A stretch of 64,000 nucleotides of DNA from Neoceratodus forsteri (taxonomy: Eukaryota > Chordata > Ceratodontiformes > Ceratodontidae). The notes under the pieces are model-generated. The model did not search any database. It was given only the letters and a program-made list of their open reading frames with translations, and was not told the origin of the DNA. This document shows positions 41,156 to 52,119 of this stretch, in pieces (within the stretch, counting starts at the first letter, position 1; every line of letters starts with the position of its first letter). The translations under genes were made by a program, and so were the position numbers. The DNA is taken from assembly GCA_016271365.2 (NCBI GenBank), contig JADMNL010000028.1, forward strand, positions 54,020,001 through 54,084,000, read 5' to 3'.

Positions 41156-41989
41156 TGTCGCTTCCCTGAACAGCTCACCCACCTTCCCAAAATCTGCCCT
41201 TCTAAAATCTAGGATCTTTGTTGTAAAGTGGAGGATGGGCCTCCGTTGGTCTCATGCCACACTAAATTGTGAACACTGGACTTCAGCACTCTGACATCCC
41301 CAGTGAAATCCCCATTAGAGAAAGTACCGATCTCAGAGACCCCCTCCTGGTAGGTTTCTTGAGTCACTGTACAAGGAAGAAATCTTGTTGCATCTTGACT
41401 AGTGCTTGGCGTCTGCTATTCTTGGTCAGTGGGATCACTCAATCTACACTGGTAGATTCAGGTCTTCCATTAATATTACCTCCCACTTGCTAATCATTTC
41501 CTAATTTCATCCCTCAGTGCCCTTTCCATGTCCTCCCTTTACAGATTCATTTAGTTTTTGTTGACCAGGAAAGGAGGGCTAGATAATTTTATCTATTTTC
41601 AGCCTCGTCGGTGGGGTGGGGGTGGAGGGCAGAACAGATGCAAACTGATACACTGAATTAGGTTATACTGTTGGTGGTAATTTTAGTGAATGGGGAATCT
41701 GGCCAGGACACAGGGACATTCCTCTACTCTTTTAAAAGTGCAGTGGAATCTTTAACATCAATCTGACCAACCACCATAACAGGTAGACAGGACCTCAGTT
41801 TAACATTTCATGTGGGAGATGGTGACTCAGGAGTGCAGCACTCCTTCACGTTGCACTATGGTGTCAGTATTAGGATGTACCCCAGGTTCCTGGTGTGACG
41901 TTAGAACCCACAACCTAGAGACAAGTGCACAACTTGAGTCACTGACAATGACCTTTAACTTGCTTTATATGGTAGAGAGGAGGTGGGCT
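41156..41989. other. Unassigned, probably old repeat sequence
   Basis: Low-complexity pyrimidine-rich prose-like sequence with no intact frame. CTTCTAAAATCTAGGATC and nearby text look like a decayed dispersed repeat, but I cannot name the family. Confidence 0.3.
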
Positions 41990-43150
41990 GGCAGCCATCT
42001 TGGAAACATGGGCCACCCAATACCATGACTGGGACCTTCGCGGTTCCAGGGTACAGAATATTCCACAGGGATGGGAAAACAGGAAGAGGCTGGAGTAGCA
42101 TTATCAGTGACGGAGGGCGAAGTAATGCTAGGGAGGAGGGTGAACCAGAGTCATTACAGCTGCTAATCCAGGATTCCAGGAAAAGGACTCTCCACATGGG
42201 AGTGATGTACAGGCCACTCTCCCAGACAGAGGAGTTGGACAGAGAACTTGCGAGGCAGATTAGAAGGGCATGCGGGAAGGGGAGTGTGGTGGTTGTGGGG
42301 GACTTAAACCTGCTGGGGGTAGATTGGGGAACCCCAGCCACCAGCAATAAAAGGGAGCAGGTACTACTGGACGTCTTTCAGGAAAGCTTCCTGACACAGG
42401 TGGTCAGCGAACCAACTGGGGGGGGGACACCCTCAACATAGTGCTCACAAATGGTAAGTCTGTGAGGGATATCAAGGTGGACGAACCACTAGTGGATAGT
42501 GACCATCACTCAGTATGGTTCAGGATAATTATGGGCAAAGAGAGGGTGGCATCCAATGCAAAGGTGCTGGATTTCAGGTGGGCACATTTTGCAAAGATGG
42601 GGAGGTAGTGAGTGGGTACCTGGCCAGGATCCAGCCTAGTATGGACACAGACCAGAGATGGGAGCTCATTAAGAAGGTGATACTAGAGGCTGCCAGTTCC
42701 TGTAGCAGGACTCGGAGTAAAAAGGCCAGGGCAAAAAAGGCCAAGCTGGATGAGCAGAGGGGTTGTGGAAAAGGTGAGGAGAAAAAGGGTGGCCTTTAGG
42801 AGATACAGGAAATCGGGGAAGATTGGGAAGAGTACCTACAGGAGGCAAGGAGGTGACAAGGGCAGTAAAACAGCAAAAGCCACCAAAGAGCTCAGGGCTG
42901 GCGTAAGGCTGAAGGAGGGGGAAGAGCTTCCAGGTCCATCAGGAGAAAGAGGAACAAAGAACAGACAGTAAGGATTAAGAACGACGGGCGATGGGTAGAG
43001 AAGGGGGAGAAAGGCAGAAGTACTCAATGACTCCCTCTGCCCTGGCATTACGAAGAGAGAGGGGAAGTGCTACCTGGGGCAACAATCGGCTGGGGAGATG
43101 AGTAACGGATGAGGTGATCACAGAAAGTAGAGTACTGAGGGCTGGAGAAC
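41990..43150 (+). pseudogene. CR1-c ORF2 endonuclease and linker
   Basis: The frame 41983-42441 contains PGYRIFHRDGKTG, TLHMGVMYRPLSQTEELD and SVVVVGDLNLLGVDWG (GDLN catalytic block), followed in another frame by DSDHHSVWFRI-like codons (about 42495-42530). The basic linker (RTRSKKARAKKAKLDEQRGC) is at 42700-42765. Missing the first ~third of the endonuclease (5' truncation). Confidence 0.75.
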
Positions 43151-43154
43151 ACTA

Positions 43155-44768
43155 CAGTGCCTTCAGAAAGTATTCACCCCCTTTGGATTTTGTCACATTT
43201 TGTGATGTTGCAAACTCAAATTAAAATACATTTATATGGGATTTTTTTGTCACGTATGTACACAAATTACTCTATAATGTCAAAGTAGAATGAAACTTCT
43301 GGAATTTTTTGTACATGTAATTTAAAATAAAAACCTGAAATGTCTTGATTTGATAAGTATTCACCCCCTTTGCTATGACACTCCAAACTGAGCTCAGGTG
43401 CATCCAATTTTCTTGTGAGATCACTCTAAAACTTGAATGGAGTCCACCTGTGGTCAGTTCAAATGGTTGACTTGATTTCAGAGGAAATACACCTGTCTAT
43501 ATAAGGTCCCACTGTTGACAGTGCATGTCAGAGCAGAAACTCTACCATGAAGACCAAGGAGCTGTCTGTAGAACTCTTGATAGAATTGTGAGGAGGCACA
43601 GATATGGGAGGGGTATAAAAACATTTCTAGGGTGTTGAAAGTTCCCAGGAGCACAGTCAAGTCCATCGATAGGAAATGGAATATTACAGAACCACCCAGA
43701 CTCTTCCTAGAGCAGGCCGTCCTCCCAAACTGAGCAACCGGGCAAGAAGGACCTTGGTCAGGAAGTGACCAAGAACCCAATGACCACCCTGACAGAACTA
43801 CAGAGTTCCATGGCTGAGATGGGAGAACCTGTCCAGAGGACAACAATCTCTGCAGCACTTCACAGATGCAGCCTCTATGGGAGAGTGGCTAGGCGGGAAG
43901 CCACTCCTGAGAAAAGCCACATAATAGCATGCCTGGAGTTGCAAGAAGGCACATGGCAGACTCTGAGACCATGTGGCAAAAGATTCTCTGGTCTGATGAA
44001 ACAAAAATTGAACTCTTTGGCCTGAATGCAAAGCGCTATGCCTGGCGCAAACCGAACACAGCTCAGCACCCGTGTAACACCATCCCTACCATGAAGCATG
44101 GTGGTGGCAGCATCATGTTATGGGGATGCTTTTCAGCGGGGACTGGGGCACTTGTCAGGATAGAGGGAACAATGAATGGAGCCAAATACAGGCACATCCT
44201 TGAGGAGAACCTGCATCAGTCTGCAATAGACCTTGGACTGGAGCAAAGATTTACGTTCCAACAGGACAACGACCCCAAGCATACACAAAGCAACACTAGA
44301 GTAGCTTCAGAACAAGAAAGATGAATGTCATGAGTGGTCCAGCCAAAGCCAGACTTGAATCCCATAGAATCTGTGGAAGGACTTAAAGATTGCGGTTCTG
44401 AAGCCACCTCCCCATCAACTTGACAGAAAGCAAAACAAATCTGCAAGGAAGAATGGGCAAAAATCCCCAAATCAGATGTGCAAAGCTGATACAGACATAC
44501 CCAAGAGGACTCAAAGCTGTAATTGCTGCCAAAGACTTCTACAAAGTACTGACTCAGGGCTGAATACTTAAGTAAACAAGATATTTTTAATAAAGAGTTT
44601 TTAATGTTTCATACATTTGTTACATAAAAAATATTTTGCCCTTTAAATTGTTGAGTATGCTTTGTGAATCAAGGGGAAACAAATAATTTCAATGCATTAA
44701 AAATTCTGGTAGTAACACAACAAAATGTGACAAAATCCAAGGGGGGTGAATACTTTCTGAAGGCACTG
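43155..44768 (+). mobile_element. Tc1-like DNA transposon in CR1-c
   Basis: 1614 bp with TA duplication (43153-43154 and 44769-44770). TIRs start CAGTGCCTTCAGAAAGTATT and share at least 45 bp (next CACCCCC.TTGGATTTTGTCACATTTT) with the inverted right end. These ends belong to a type of Tc1 element found in fish and frogs. It contains a degraded DD34E transposase on +. Confidence 0.92.
43530..44450 (+). pseudogene. Tc1-like transposase (frameshifted)
   Basis: Plus-strand pieces: ITEPPRLFLEQAVLPN-type helix-turn-helix region (43680-43740), TTISAALHRCSLYGRVARRE (43840-43900), MWQKILWSDETKIELFGLNA (first catalytic Asp, about 43968-44030), MKHGGGSIMLWGCFSAGTGA (44092-44150), FTFQQDNDPKHTQSNTRV (second Asp, 44250-44305) and, in another frame, KPDLNPIES (44346-44375) with the Glu of DD34E. 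At least three frame changes. Cut-and-paste enzyme in the family; inactive here. Confidence 0.85.
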
Positions 44769-44770
44769 TA

Positions 44771-45900
44771 AGGGTGGACAAGGCACCAGGGCCAGATGGC
44801 ATTCATTCCAGGGTACTGAAGGAGCTAGCAGAGGTCCTGGCGGGGCCCTTGGCAGGCCTATTCAATGTCTCACTGAATTCGGGATGCATACCCAAGGATT
44901 GGAGGCTGGCTCAGGTGATTCCCCTGCATAAAAGCGGCCCCAAAGATGAACCAGGGAACTAGAGACCGGTGAGCCTCACGTCCATCATGGGGAAGCTAAT
45001 GGACATTATCCTAAAGGAGAGGCTGGTGTCCCTGCTGGAGTTCAGTGGGCTGCAGGACAGCAGACAGCATGGCTTTGTGCAGGCAGATCCTGACAAACCA
45101 ACCTGACAGATTACTATGTCTGGGTAACTAGGCAGATGGACAAGGGCCATGCAGTGGATGTCCTGCACCTGGACTTCAGCAAGGCATTCGATTCGGTACC
45201 GCATGGGGACTTTGGAATAAAACTTGAAGGCACAGGGGCAGGAGGAAAAATGGTGGGATGGGGGACAAACTGGCTGCAGGGAAGGCAGCAGAGGGTGGTG
45301 GTGGAAGGGGAACTCTCATCCCCAGGGGCAGAGACGAGCGGGGTTCCACAGGGCTCTCGGTGCTGGGACCAGTGTTATTTGGGATATTTATTGCAGACAT
45401 TTTCATGGGTATGAAAAGCAGGATCAGCCTGTTTGCCGATGACACCAAGATAGAGGCGGTGGTGGATGACACAGTGGGGTGGTAAGTTTGCAGGAAGATC
45501 TGAAAAGCTGGAGACCTGGTCGGACACTTGGCAGCTGGGGTTCAATGCCAAAAAGTGTAAGGTACCGCATTTTGGGGCAAAAATCCAAGGAGAAACTACC
45601 AACTAGGGGGAATGCAGCTGGCGGAGACTGAAGAGGAGAAGGATCTGGGGGTGATCATCACAGGATCAATGAACAACTCGGCACAGTGTAGGAAGGCAGC
45701 AGCAAGGGCCAACAAAATGCTGGGTTGCATGCTAAGGGGAATAACGTGGGGGGTGACTCTGCCGATGTACAGATCATTAGCTAGACCTCCTCTCGAATAC
45801 TGCATGCAGTACTGGCACCCGTACCTGAAAAGGGACATTAAATTACTGGAAGGGGTGCAGTGCAGAGTAACTAGATGATCTAGGGATTGGGGGACTTACC
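44771..45900 (+). pseudogene. CR1-c reverse transcriptase
   Basis: Blocks in order: DKAPGPDGIHSRVLKELAEV and DWRLAQVIPLHKSGPKDEPG (44774-44962), LTSIMGKLMD and RQHGF (44975-45080), VDVLHLDFSKAFDSVPHGD (45154-45212), GVPQGS codons (~45342), SLFADDTKIEAVVDDTVGW (FADD active site, 45425-45485), then the C-terminal MLGCMLRGITWGVTLPMYRS (45715-45775). Frameshifts separate the blocks. Confidence 0.8.
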
Positions 45901-46345
45901 ATATGAGAGTAGACTAAAGGAGTTGAACATGTACTTGCTGGAGGTGAGGAGGGACAGAGGGGATATGATCGAGACATTCAAGTACATGAGAGGGATAAAC
46001 AAGACTGGTATGGAGGGGCTATTCAGAGTAAGGGTAGGGAAGGACACTCGAGGCCATGACATGAGATTGGAGGAGGGAAGTTCAGGAGGGAAATGAGGAG
46101 ACACTTTTTTACAGAGAGGGTGGTGGCTGGGTGGAACGTGTTACCAGCAGAGGTGGTAGCCTGTAAAACAGTGGGCTGCTTCAAAAGGGGCTGGGACAGG
46201 GCAGGAGGGAGGATGAAGGGAGGTGGGTGAGGAGGGAGGTCAGCTGCAAAATAGGGCTGCTAGCTGCAAAATCGAGCAGACTCGACAGACCAAATGGCCT
46301 TTTTCTGCTGGCAAATTTCGTATGTGCATATATGATACTCCCATT

Positions 46346-46690
46346 CTTACTCCATCCCTTGATGTTTGATGTCAGCTACACCCAGACTGACTCCACGTCT
46401 GCCTCATCTCCCACTGATGTGTCCACAGTGAACTCCATGCCCTCTTTGATAAACAGAGTCCTCCCCTCCTCCCCCCTTACCTTTTCTCCCTATAAATGGT
46501 TTAATCTGTGACAACAATGTCCCAGTCATTTTTCTTGGATGCATGGTTTCACTTATAGTGATAAAGTCTAATTGGGCCTCCCCAATTACCACTTGAAATC
46601 TGCCATTTTCAGGCTTCTGACATTTTGGTAACCAGCTTTGCAAGACTTCTGTTTGCCTTTCTCCACCAGCCTTCCGACCACCGCTGTTTG
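46346..46690 (-). pseudogene. Old LINE endonuclease fragment
   Basis: The minus-strand frame 46404-46643 includes VVIGEAQLDFITISETMHPR, resembling the LDFL.LTETW block of AP-type LINE endonucleases, but Trp of ETW is replaced and the flanks are unclear. A weak, old fragment. Confidence 0.4.
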
Positions 46691-46760
46691 TCCCTCACCC
46701 TGCCTTAGTTCTAACGGAAAACAACAAACCCTTTTCGCGCCGTAAAGCAAAGATCCAACT

Positions 46761-46993
46761 CAGGGACATAACTGTTGTGCAAAAACTTCTATTAAGTAGC
46801 AGCAAACAAACCAGGAAGTGGTGGCCAGGCAGAACCGTTTAACATTTTGCATGCATGCACTTGTCGGAGATCAGCATTGTCTCTGACGAAGAATATGTGC
46901 TAGAAACGTTAGACGGTTCTGCTTGACCATCACTTCCTGGTTTGTCTGTTGCTACTTAACAGAAGCTTTTTGCACAGCAATTTCTCCCTGTAT
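46761..46993. mobile_element. Short foldback element, 80 bp arms, PLE-like loop
   Basis: Arms 46761-46841 and 46911-46991 are inverted copies: AAACAAACCAGGAAGTG (46808) versus CACTTCCTGGTTTGTCTG (46930), GTGCAAAAACTTCT versus AGAAGCTTTTTGCAC. The loop contains CTGACGAAGAATATGTGCTA followed by GAAACGTT, a phrase common near the ends of Penelope-like elements and formally similar to a hammerhead core (CUGANGA ... GAAAC). No ORF. Confidence 0.55.
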
Positions 46994-47507
46994 TGACTCT
47001 GTGCTCAGTGATGTGAATACATAATTTACTGTTTTCTGTTTGCACAGTTGCTACCGTCAGCACAGCTGCTTATCCTTGAGCGGCTTTCTTTGTTTTGGAA
47101 CCTGCTTCAGTTCTCCTACTTACCTTGATCTCTGGTGCCATTTCCTGCCTGCCCTCCTAGCTCTCCTTTTACTGCCACTGCTCCACATTCATCCTTTCTC
47201 CCTTCTGGTTCGCCTGACGTAAGTTCTGCTCCTTGGCACACCACCTTAACACATAAGCTGACTGGGTTTCCCTCCATTCCCTGAATGCCCCATTAGTTGT
47301 GGGAGTGCTAGCTAGGTCTTTCTCACCTGAGCACCCACCAAAGGCTCCCAACCCCAGCCCCCACACTAGTTTAAGCACCCAGAACCATATGCTCCAAACT
47401 TCAAGGGACACCCTTGTCAAAAACACTTCAATCTGAATTGGTCCTTTACATGAATAAATAAGTTTATCCTCATAATAAAATAGGTGCTATTAAAATGAGA
47501 ACCTTAC
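46994..47507. other. Intron sequence downstream of the SS18L1 exon
   Basis: No repeat recognised; pyrimidine-rich with short open frames of no meaning. Confidence 0.5.
47502..47507 (-). other. Splice donor of the SS18L1 exon
   Basis: GTAAGG follows CAAG on the minus strand, close to the vertebrate consensus. Confidence 0.85.
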
Positions 47508-47708
47508 CTTGACTGGACTGCATGTTCATGTTTGTTCGAGAGCCGTAATTGCCCATTGACTGGCCCTGGCCCTGCATCTGCATACTCTGGGAAGAAGATA
47601 CAGAGTGGCTGTAACCAGATGCAGTGCCATGACTGCTTACTGGCATACTCATCGAAGTGGCTGGCATGGTATTCTGGCCTGACGGTGGCATAGAAACATG
47701 GTTAGGAC
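47508..47708 (-). CDS. SS18L1: Internal coding exon of SS18L1 (CREST)
   Basis: A 201 bp exon, phase 1 at both ends, open throughout. It encodes a Met/Ser/Gln/Asn-rich stretch beginning GPNHVSMPPSGQNTMPATSM, then GTASGYSHSVSSSQSMQMQG, ending GNYGSRTNMNMQSSQ. The pattern GP.HVSM...NT.P.TSMS and GNY.SRTN.NMQS fits the middle of vertebrate SS18L1 more closely than SS18 (which has GPNQLNM...GNYGPRPNMSMQ). This is a family-level recollection, not an alignment. The acceptor side has a long pyrimidine tract ending CTCTAG; the donor is CAAG/GTAAGG. SS18L1 is a transcriptional co-activator in the neuronal BAF complex, needed for calcium-dependent dendrite growth. No neighbouring exon was found, so both flanking introns extend far through repeats. 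Confidence 0.85.
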
Positions 47709-47755
47709 CTAGAGAAGGAGAGAGAGAGACAGCAAGAGGGGAAAGAGATAAGTAC
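47709..47755 (-). other. Splice acceptor and pyrimidine tract of the SS18L1 exon
   Basis: On the minus strand CTTTCCCCTCTTGCTGTCTC is followed by TCTCTCTCCTTCTCTAG, a strong polypyrimidine tract ending in AG at 47709-47710. Confidence 0.88.
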
Positions 47756-48613
47756 AAAATATACCTCAATGCAGATTTCAGAACCATTAAAAACTGTCCA
47801 GCAGTACCATCCACATTTGATTTTGTGTGTTTTTTATTTTTTATACTACTTCTGCTACCCTATTTTCTTCTCACCTGCCACCAGGTCTTCTGTTCATCTA
47901 CCCACAAACAGCAGGATAGGCACCACACTCCAAACAGTCACTCAAGTCCAAAATGAACAGCCAAGCAGAGCAGGAAATCCAAAGCAAAGTGTCACAGTTA
48001 TCTGACAAAGACTTGAGTTGCAAGTTACAGAACCATCACAGTCCAAGATAGCCCGGTGTGTCACTTGTTATTTTTCCTACTCTGTTTCCTTCTTGCCGGC
48101 CACCTGATCCTCCGTTTATGTATCCAAACCCTTCGGGCCACCATAGGAGGCCTCTGAGATTTCAGAATGCTGACAGCCTCAGTCAAACATCCCTCTTCAG
48201 AACTCCTTAATGTCGTGTAGTTTATCCCCATTCCCCCAAGCCAGGGGGATAATATTTATTCGACTATCAAGATCTGACAGGAAGAGCTGTCGAGGAGTGG
48301 GAGGAGTCAGGAGGGACCTACTGTGGTGTGGCACTGTGGCTGCAGAGCTGCATCATCTGCTTGTGGTCTATGGGGTGTTTTTCTTTCCTCTAAGTCCCTC
48401 CCGTATCCCACTCCCTGGTGACTGTTCTTAAGCTGCAACCCAGCCAAAAGCAGAATGACAGGTGAGCCCCAACCTTCCTGCAGAACAGCGTTGATGGCCC
48501 CTACTTGGGACTGCAATGCCTCCGTGTTAATTGACAACGAATGGATGTGTGTAACGTAAGGCCACCCAAAGGATCATTACATTACTTCCAGCACAATGCC
48601 CCCTCATTCTTGG
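47756..48613. other. Intron sequence upstream of the SS18L1 exon
   Basis: Apparently unique DNA. Two pyrimidine-rich stretches near 47850 and 48066 are loosely alike but not clearly duplicated. No gene seen. Confidence 0.5.
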
Positions 48614-48627
48614 CCACCAGAGGGCAG
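48614..48627 (+). promoter_or_regulatory. Candidate CTCF binding motif
   Basis: CCACCAGAGGGCAG fits the CTCF core consensus CCASYAGRKGGCRS at every position. It abuts the A/T-rich 3' end of the LINE starting at 48628. Motif only; occupancy is unknown. Confidence 0.5.
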
Positions 48628-49148
48628 TTATTTTTTTTTATTTATTTAGTTTTTGTTTACCGGGTAAGTACACTAGCCAACACAATGACTATTTTCAGGT
48701 ACGACCCGGGAGAGTACAACAAAAAATAAGACAGGTACAAAACATTTCCATTTTTAACATGGGGAGAAAGCAAACAGAAAGTTTTAGGCAACGATACATA
48801 ATGTAAAAACATGTTAACATAACAGAGTTAATAGGAAGCATTTCAGGTTCACACGAGAGGAAACAGACAACCAGGGTTTAAATAGGAGGTAAACAAAACA
48901 TCCGTAGGCCATGGTGGGCAAAGTAAGTAGCAATTGTTGGGGCAAACAAGGATAGGTCAAGCAAAATTATAGTTCAGCAGAGATTTCGTGTAAAAGGTCA
49001 AACTAAAAGGTATAGAGGATTGAGAGATTGGAAAACAACGAGGGAGGGCAAGTCTTTAGGGCTAAGAAAAAAGTATGGGGCACCAGACTAAATCTGAGAG
49101 GGAAAGGAAAGAGAGAGAAATCAGGGGCACCTCACCTTAACAAGGCCA

Positions 49149-52119
49149 TCAGGTAGGATCGAAGCAAGTGCAGGGGCCAGTGCGCAATAGATAGCAGTGA
49201 AGTTCTGTTTTAAATTTCTGATGAGTCTCAGCCGATTTGAGCTGAGAGGGAAGGGTATTCCAGAACATGGGAGCCGCACATTTGAAAGCCCCAGTACCTT
49301 TTGTGGTAGAGCATCTAGGAACTTGGAGTAGAGAGTTTTCCGCAGACCTCAGACCGTGAGGGATGGAGTGTGGAATTAAAAGTTCTGCCAGAGATTTAGG
49401 GGATTTGAGCCTTACAACAGAGTCAGTAAGGGAGCCAAGATAATATTTTCTTGTGGCCATAGGGGAGAGCCATCCTAAGTCAACATAAAGCTGACAGCGG
49501 TGCTTTTGTCTTGAGGATGAGGATGCATATCGACATATGTTATTGTAGGTGACATCCCATTTCTGGAGGGTAGTTTTGTGAGCACTAGAGAGGATGGGGG
49601 CACTGTAGGTTAGGGAAGGTAGGAGTACACCCCTGGCAATGGCTTTTTTAGCAGATGGAGTAAGCAAGTATCCAGATTTGTGCAGTAACTGAGTCTGCAG
49701 TTTACAGCCTTGTAGATGGATTGAATGTGCAGGCTCAGATCAAGGGATTAGTAAGCATGACACCAAGATAGTTAAAAGATGAGACAGTTTCTAGTGTTGT
49801 ATCATCTGAGTCATAGACTGTAAGGGAGACAGGGCTCTCTACGGAGTTTAGGGGCAGAGCCAAAAAGAATGGCCTTGGTTTTCTTTATGTTTAGGACCAA
49901 CTTGTGCTCATACAGCCAGTTTTGTATATTTGTGAAATCAGTTTGAAGTGCTGAGTTCAGATTCTCCACCTTTTTATCACAGGCATAAATGACAAGATCA
50001 TCAGCATACAAGAGAGATGAGCAATTTTGAAGGGCACAGGGGACATTATTTATAAAGAGTGAGAAAAGGAGAGGACCAAGGATGGAGCCTTGAGGAACCC
50101 CCACATTTACTGAGGCTGAGTCAGAAATGGCTGAGTTAAATTTAACTGCTTGAGACCTATCAGATAGATAGCTACTAAACCAACGTACAACTGGAGAGGA
50201 GAAACCTAGGCTATGCAAGCAGGATAGGAGTAGGGGGTGGTCCACGATGTCGAAAGCCTTTGTAAGGTCTATGAATACAGCACATGTGAGTCTACCTCCG
50301 TCCATGTTAGAGATTATGTCAGAGGTGAGTTTCGATGGCGCAGTGGATGTACTATGGTTTTTACGGAAACCATGTTGGGCATCAGATAGGATATCCCACT
50401 TGTTTAGAAAGTCACGTGTTTGGATAGCAACCGCCTTTTCTAGTAGTTTTGACAAAACGGAGAGAATAGCAATAGGTCTGTAGTTGTTAATGTCCTTTTT
50501 ATCACCTTTTTTTAAATACAGGAGTTATTCGAGCAAACTTCCACAGGACTGGGACAGTGCTAGTGATCAGGGATAGTGAAAATATTTTAGCCAGTGGTGA
50601 GGCTATGTGGGCAGCAGCAAGTCTTAGTAGACGTGGTTCAAGGAGGTCCGACCCCATGCTGGTGTTTGCAGATATGGATAAGAGAAGTTTAAAGACCTCT
50701 AATGTGGTAATTTCTTTAAAGTAAAAAGGAGGTGTATGCTGAGATATTTGGAGAGTAGTAGAGGAGCCAGGTAGTCTTTGAGGTTCACTACCCCGAGGGA
50801 GAGGTCTGCGTGAAAGCAGAGGTATACAAAGACAGGTCTGAGAATTTCTGGTTAACAGCATCTGAGTGGTCTTAGGATCACTGCAGTGCACCCCATTTAA
50901 TATCATATCCTTGGGGGTATGGGCCTGTGGGGATCCCAGAAAGGTTTTGATATGGGCCCAAAATTTCCTTGAGTCAGATGCTGCGCTCACAAGCAGGTCC
51001 TGGCAGTATTTACTTTTGCTAATCTTATTTTCTTTTTGCATAGATTTCTACTAGCCCTATAGGAGTTAAAATCATCCATACACCTGGTTTGTTTGAAACA
51101 CTTCCATAGTTTATCTCTGCGGCGTAGATCAGAAAGGAGATCCTTGTGTAGCCACTTGGTTTGTTTGCCTGTAACTCTCCTGGTGATCTTGGGGACATGC
51201 CTTGATTGGATAGCAGTGAACTTATTGAGAAAGATGTGCAGGGCCTCATCAACACTGTTTGTGCAGTAGATGTCAGACCAATCTACACAAGAAATGTCCT
51301 GGAGGAATGCCTTTTCATCAAGCTGTGCAAAGTTCGCAAAGGTGACATAACGCGGTGGGGGAGGTGGTGGGGCACCAGAGGCCCACATGCAGAAAATCGG
51401 GGAATGGTCTGTGATTGCGTCAGCAAGGATCCCTGTGGAGATCAAATGTTCAGGTCGTGGTTGTGAGTAACCAGTCAATGAGGGTGCCAGTTTTGGTAGG
51501 ATTTGGGGACCCTGTTGGTTCAGTAATCATCTGATGTAGGTTAAAGGTGCTGGTGACTGATACCAGGGAACTATGAGCAGGACCCAGCCAGTTTAGGTTA
51601 AGATCACCAAGAATTATTGCCTCGTTTTGGTTTATGTTTGGAAAAGTCTTTTCGAGTAGGTCTTGTAATCCTGTGAGGCCACCAGAGGGAGGATTATAGG
51701 CACATATGACATGGAGCTTTTTTGCCCCTAATGTAACTGTGACGTGTAGATGTTCACATACCTCAGCAGAAGTCGGGTTAAGGACAGTATTTAGGTTGAG
51801 GTGAGATCTGTAATAGATGGCTACACCACCCCCGTGCTTAGTTTTTAATCTATCACTTTGTATCAGGGAGTAGTTGGCAATCTTGCATGGGTGTCAGGTA
51901 TGCTAGGTTTTAGCCATGTTTCAGAGAGGCAGAGAATGTCAGGGTTGTAACCTTTATCCACGCCTCCAGTTCATCCTTATGGCATATTAGACTCCTGATG
52001 TTCATGTGGCTAAGGAGCCCTTTCCTTGGAAGGTCAGTTGAGGTATGAAAAGTGGGGTGAGAGAGAGGGCCAGGATTCACCTCAATGTCTCCTGCTAGGA
52101 GGATTAATAACAGTGCCAT
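49149..52119 (-). pseudogene. LINE ORF2: 2A-endonuclease-reverse transcriptase
   Basis: ATG at 52119 starts MALLLILLAGDIEVNPGP, then the endonuclease: HMNIRSLICHKDELEAWI, codons for PDILCLSETWLKP (about 51905-51945), AIILGDLNLNWLGP (about 51585-51625), GTLIDWLLTT (~51465-51490) and DHSPIFCMW (~51395-51420). The linker (51041-51478) includes TKWLHKDLLSDLRRRDKLWK. RT: SANTSMGSDLLEPRLL, VLWKFARITPVFKK, ILSDAQHGFRKNHSTSTAPS, AVFIDLTKAFDIVDHPLLLS, GVPQGSILGPLLFSLFINNV, SLLYADDLVIYA (YADD at about 50000). C-terminal domain 49149-49667 with KWDVTYNNICRYASSSSRQK and CAAPMFWNTLPSQLK. At least five frameshifts, no lost catalytic block. Upstream of the ATG this frame is closed by a TGA within about 45 bases. 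Confidence 0.85.
52066..52092 (-). other. 2A-like ribosome-skipping motif (GDIEVNPGP)
   Basis: Residues 10-18 of ORF2. It matches the D-[VI]-E-x-N-P-G-P consensus exactly, with the preceding Leu-rich stretch (residues 3-8) typical of LINE 2A peptides. Skipping would occur between Gly17 and Pro18, releasing a 17-residue peptide from the polyprotein. Known in some CR1/L2/Crack-type LINEs of invertebrates and frogs. Confidence 0.85.

Larger units (their letters stand above)
41990..46345 (+). mobile_element. CR1-c LINE, 5'-truncated, interrupted by Tc1
   Basis: Starts within the endonuclease (PGYRIFHRDGKTGRGWSS) and continues to RT and the C-terminal part, ending at about 46345 with the CR1-type 3' region (GACAGACCAAATGGCC, then CTGCTGGCAAATTTCGTATG). 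The Tc1 at 43155-44768 splits it immediately before the RT (AGAACACTA / AGGGTGGACAAGGCACC). Confidence 0.8.

Noticed and set aside
41156..41560. Possible LINE or Gypsy fragment
   Set aside because: Could not identify a catalytic motif in any frame; left unassigned.
47850..48130. Possible duplicated pyrimidine-rich segments
   Set aside because: Similarity is loose and explained by composition.
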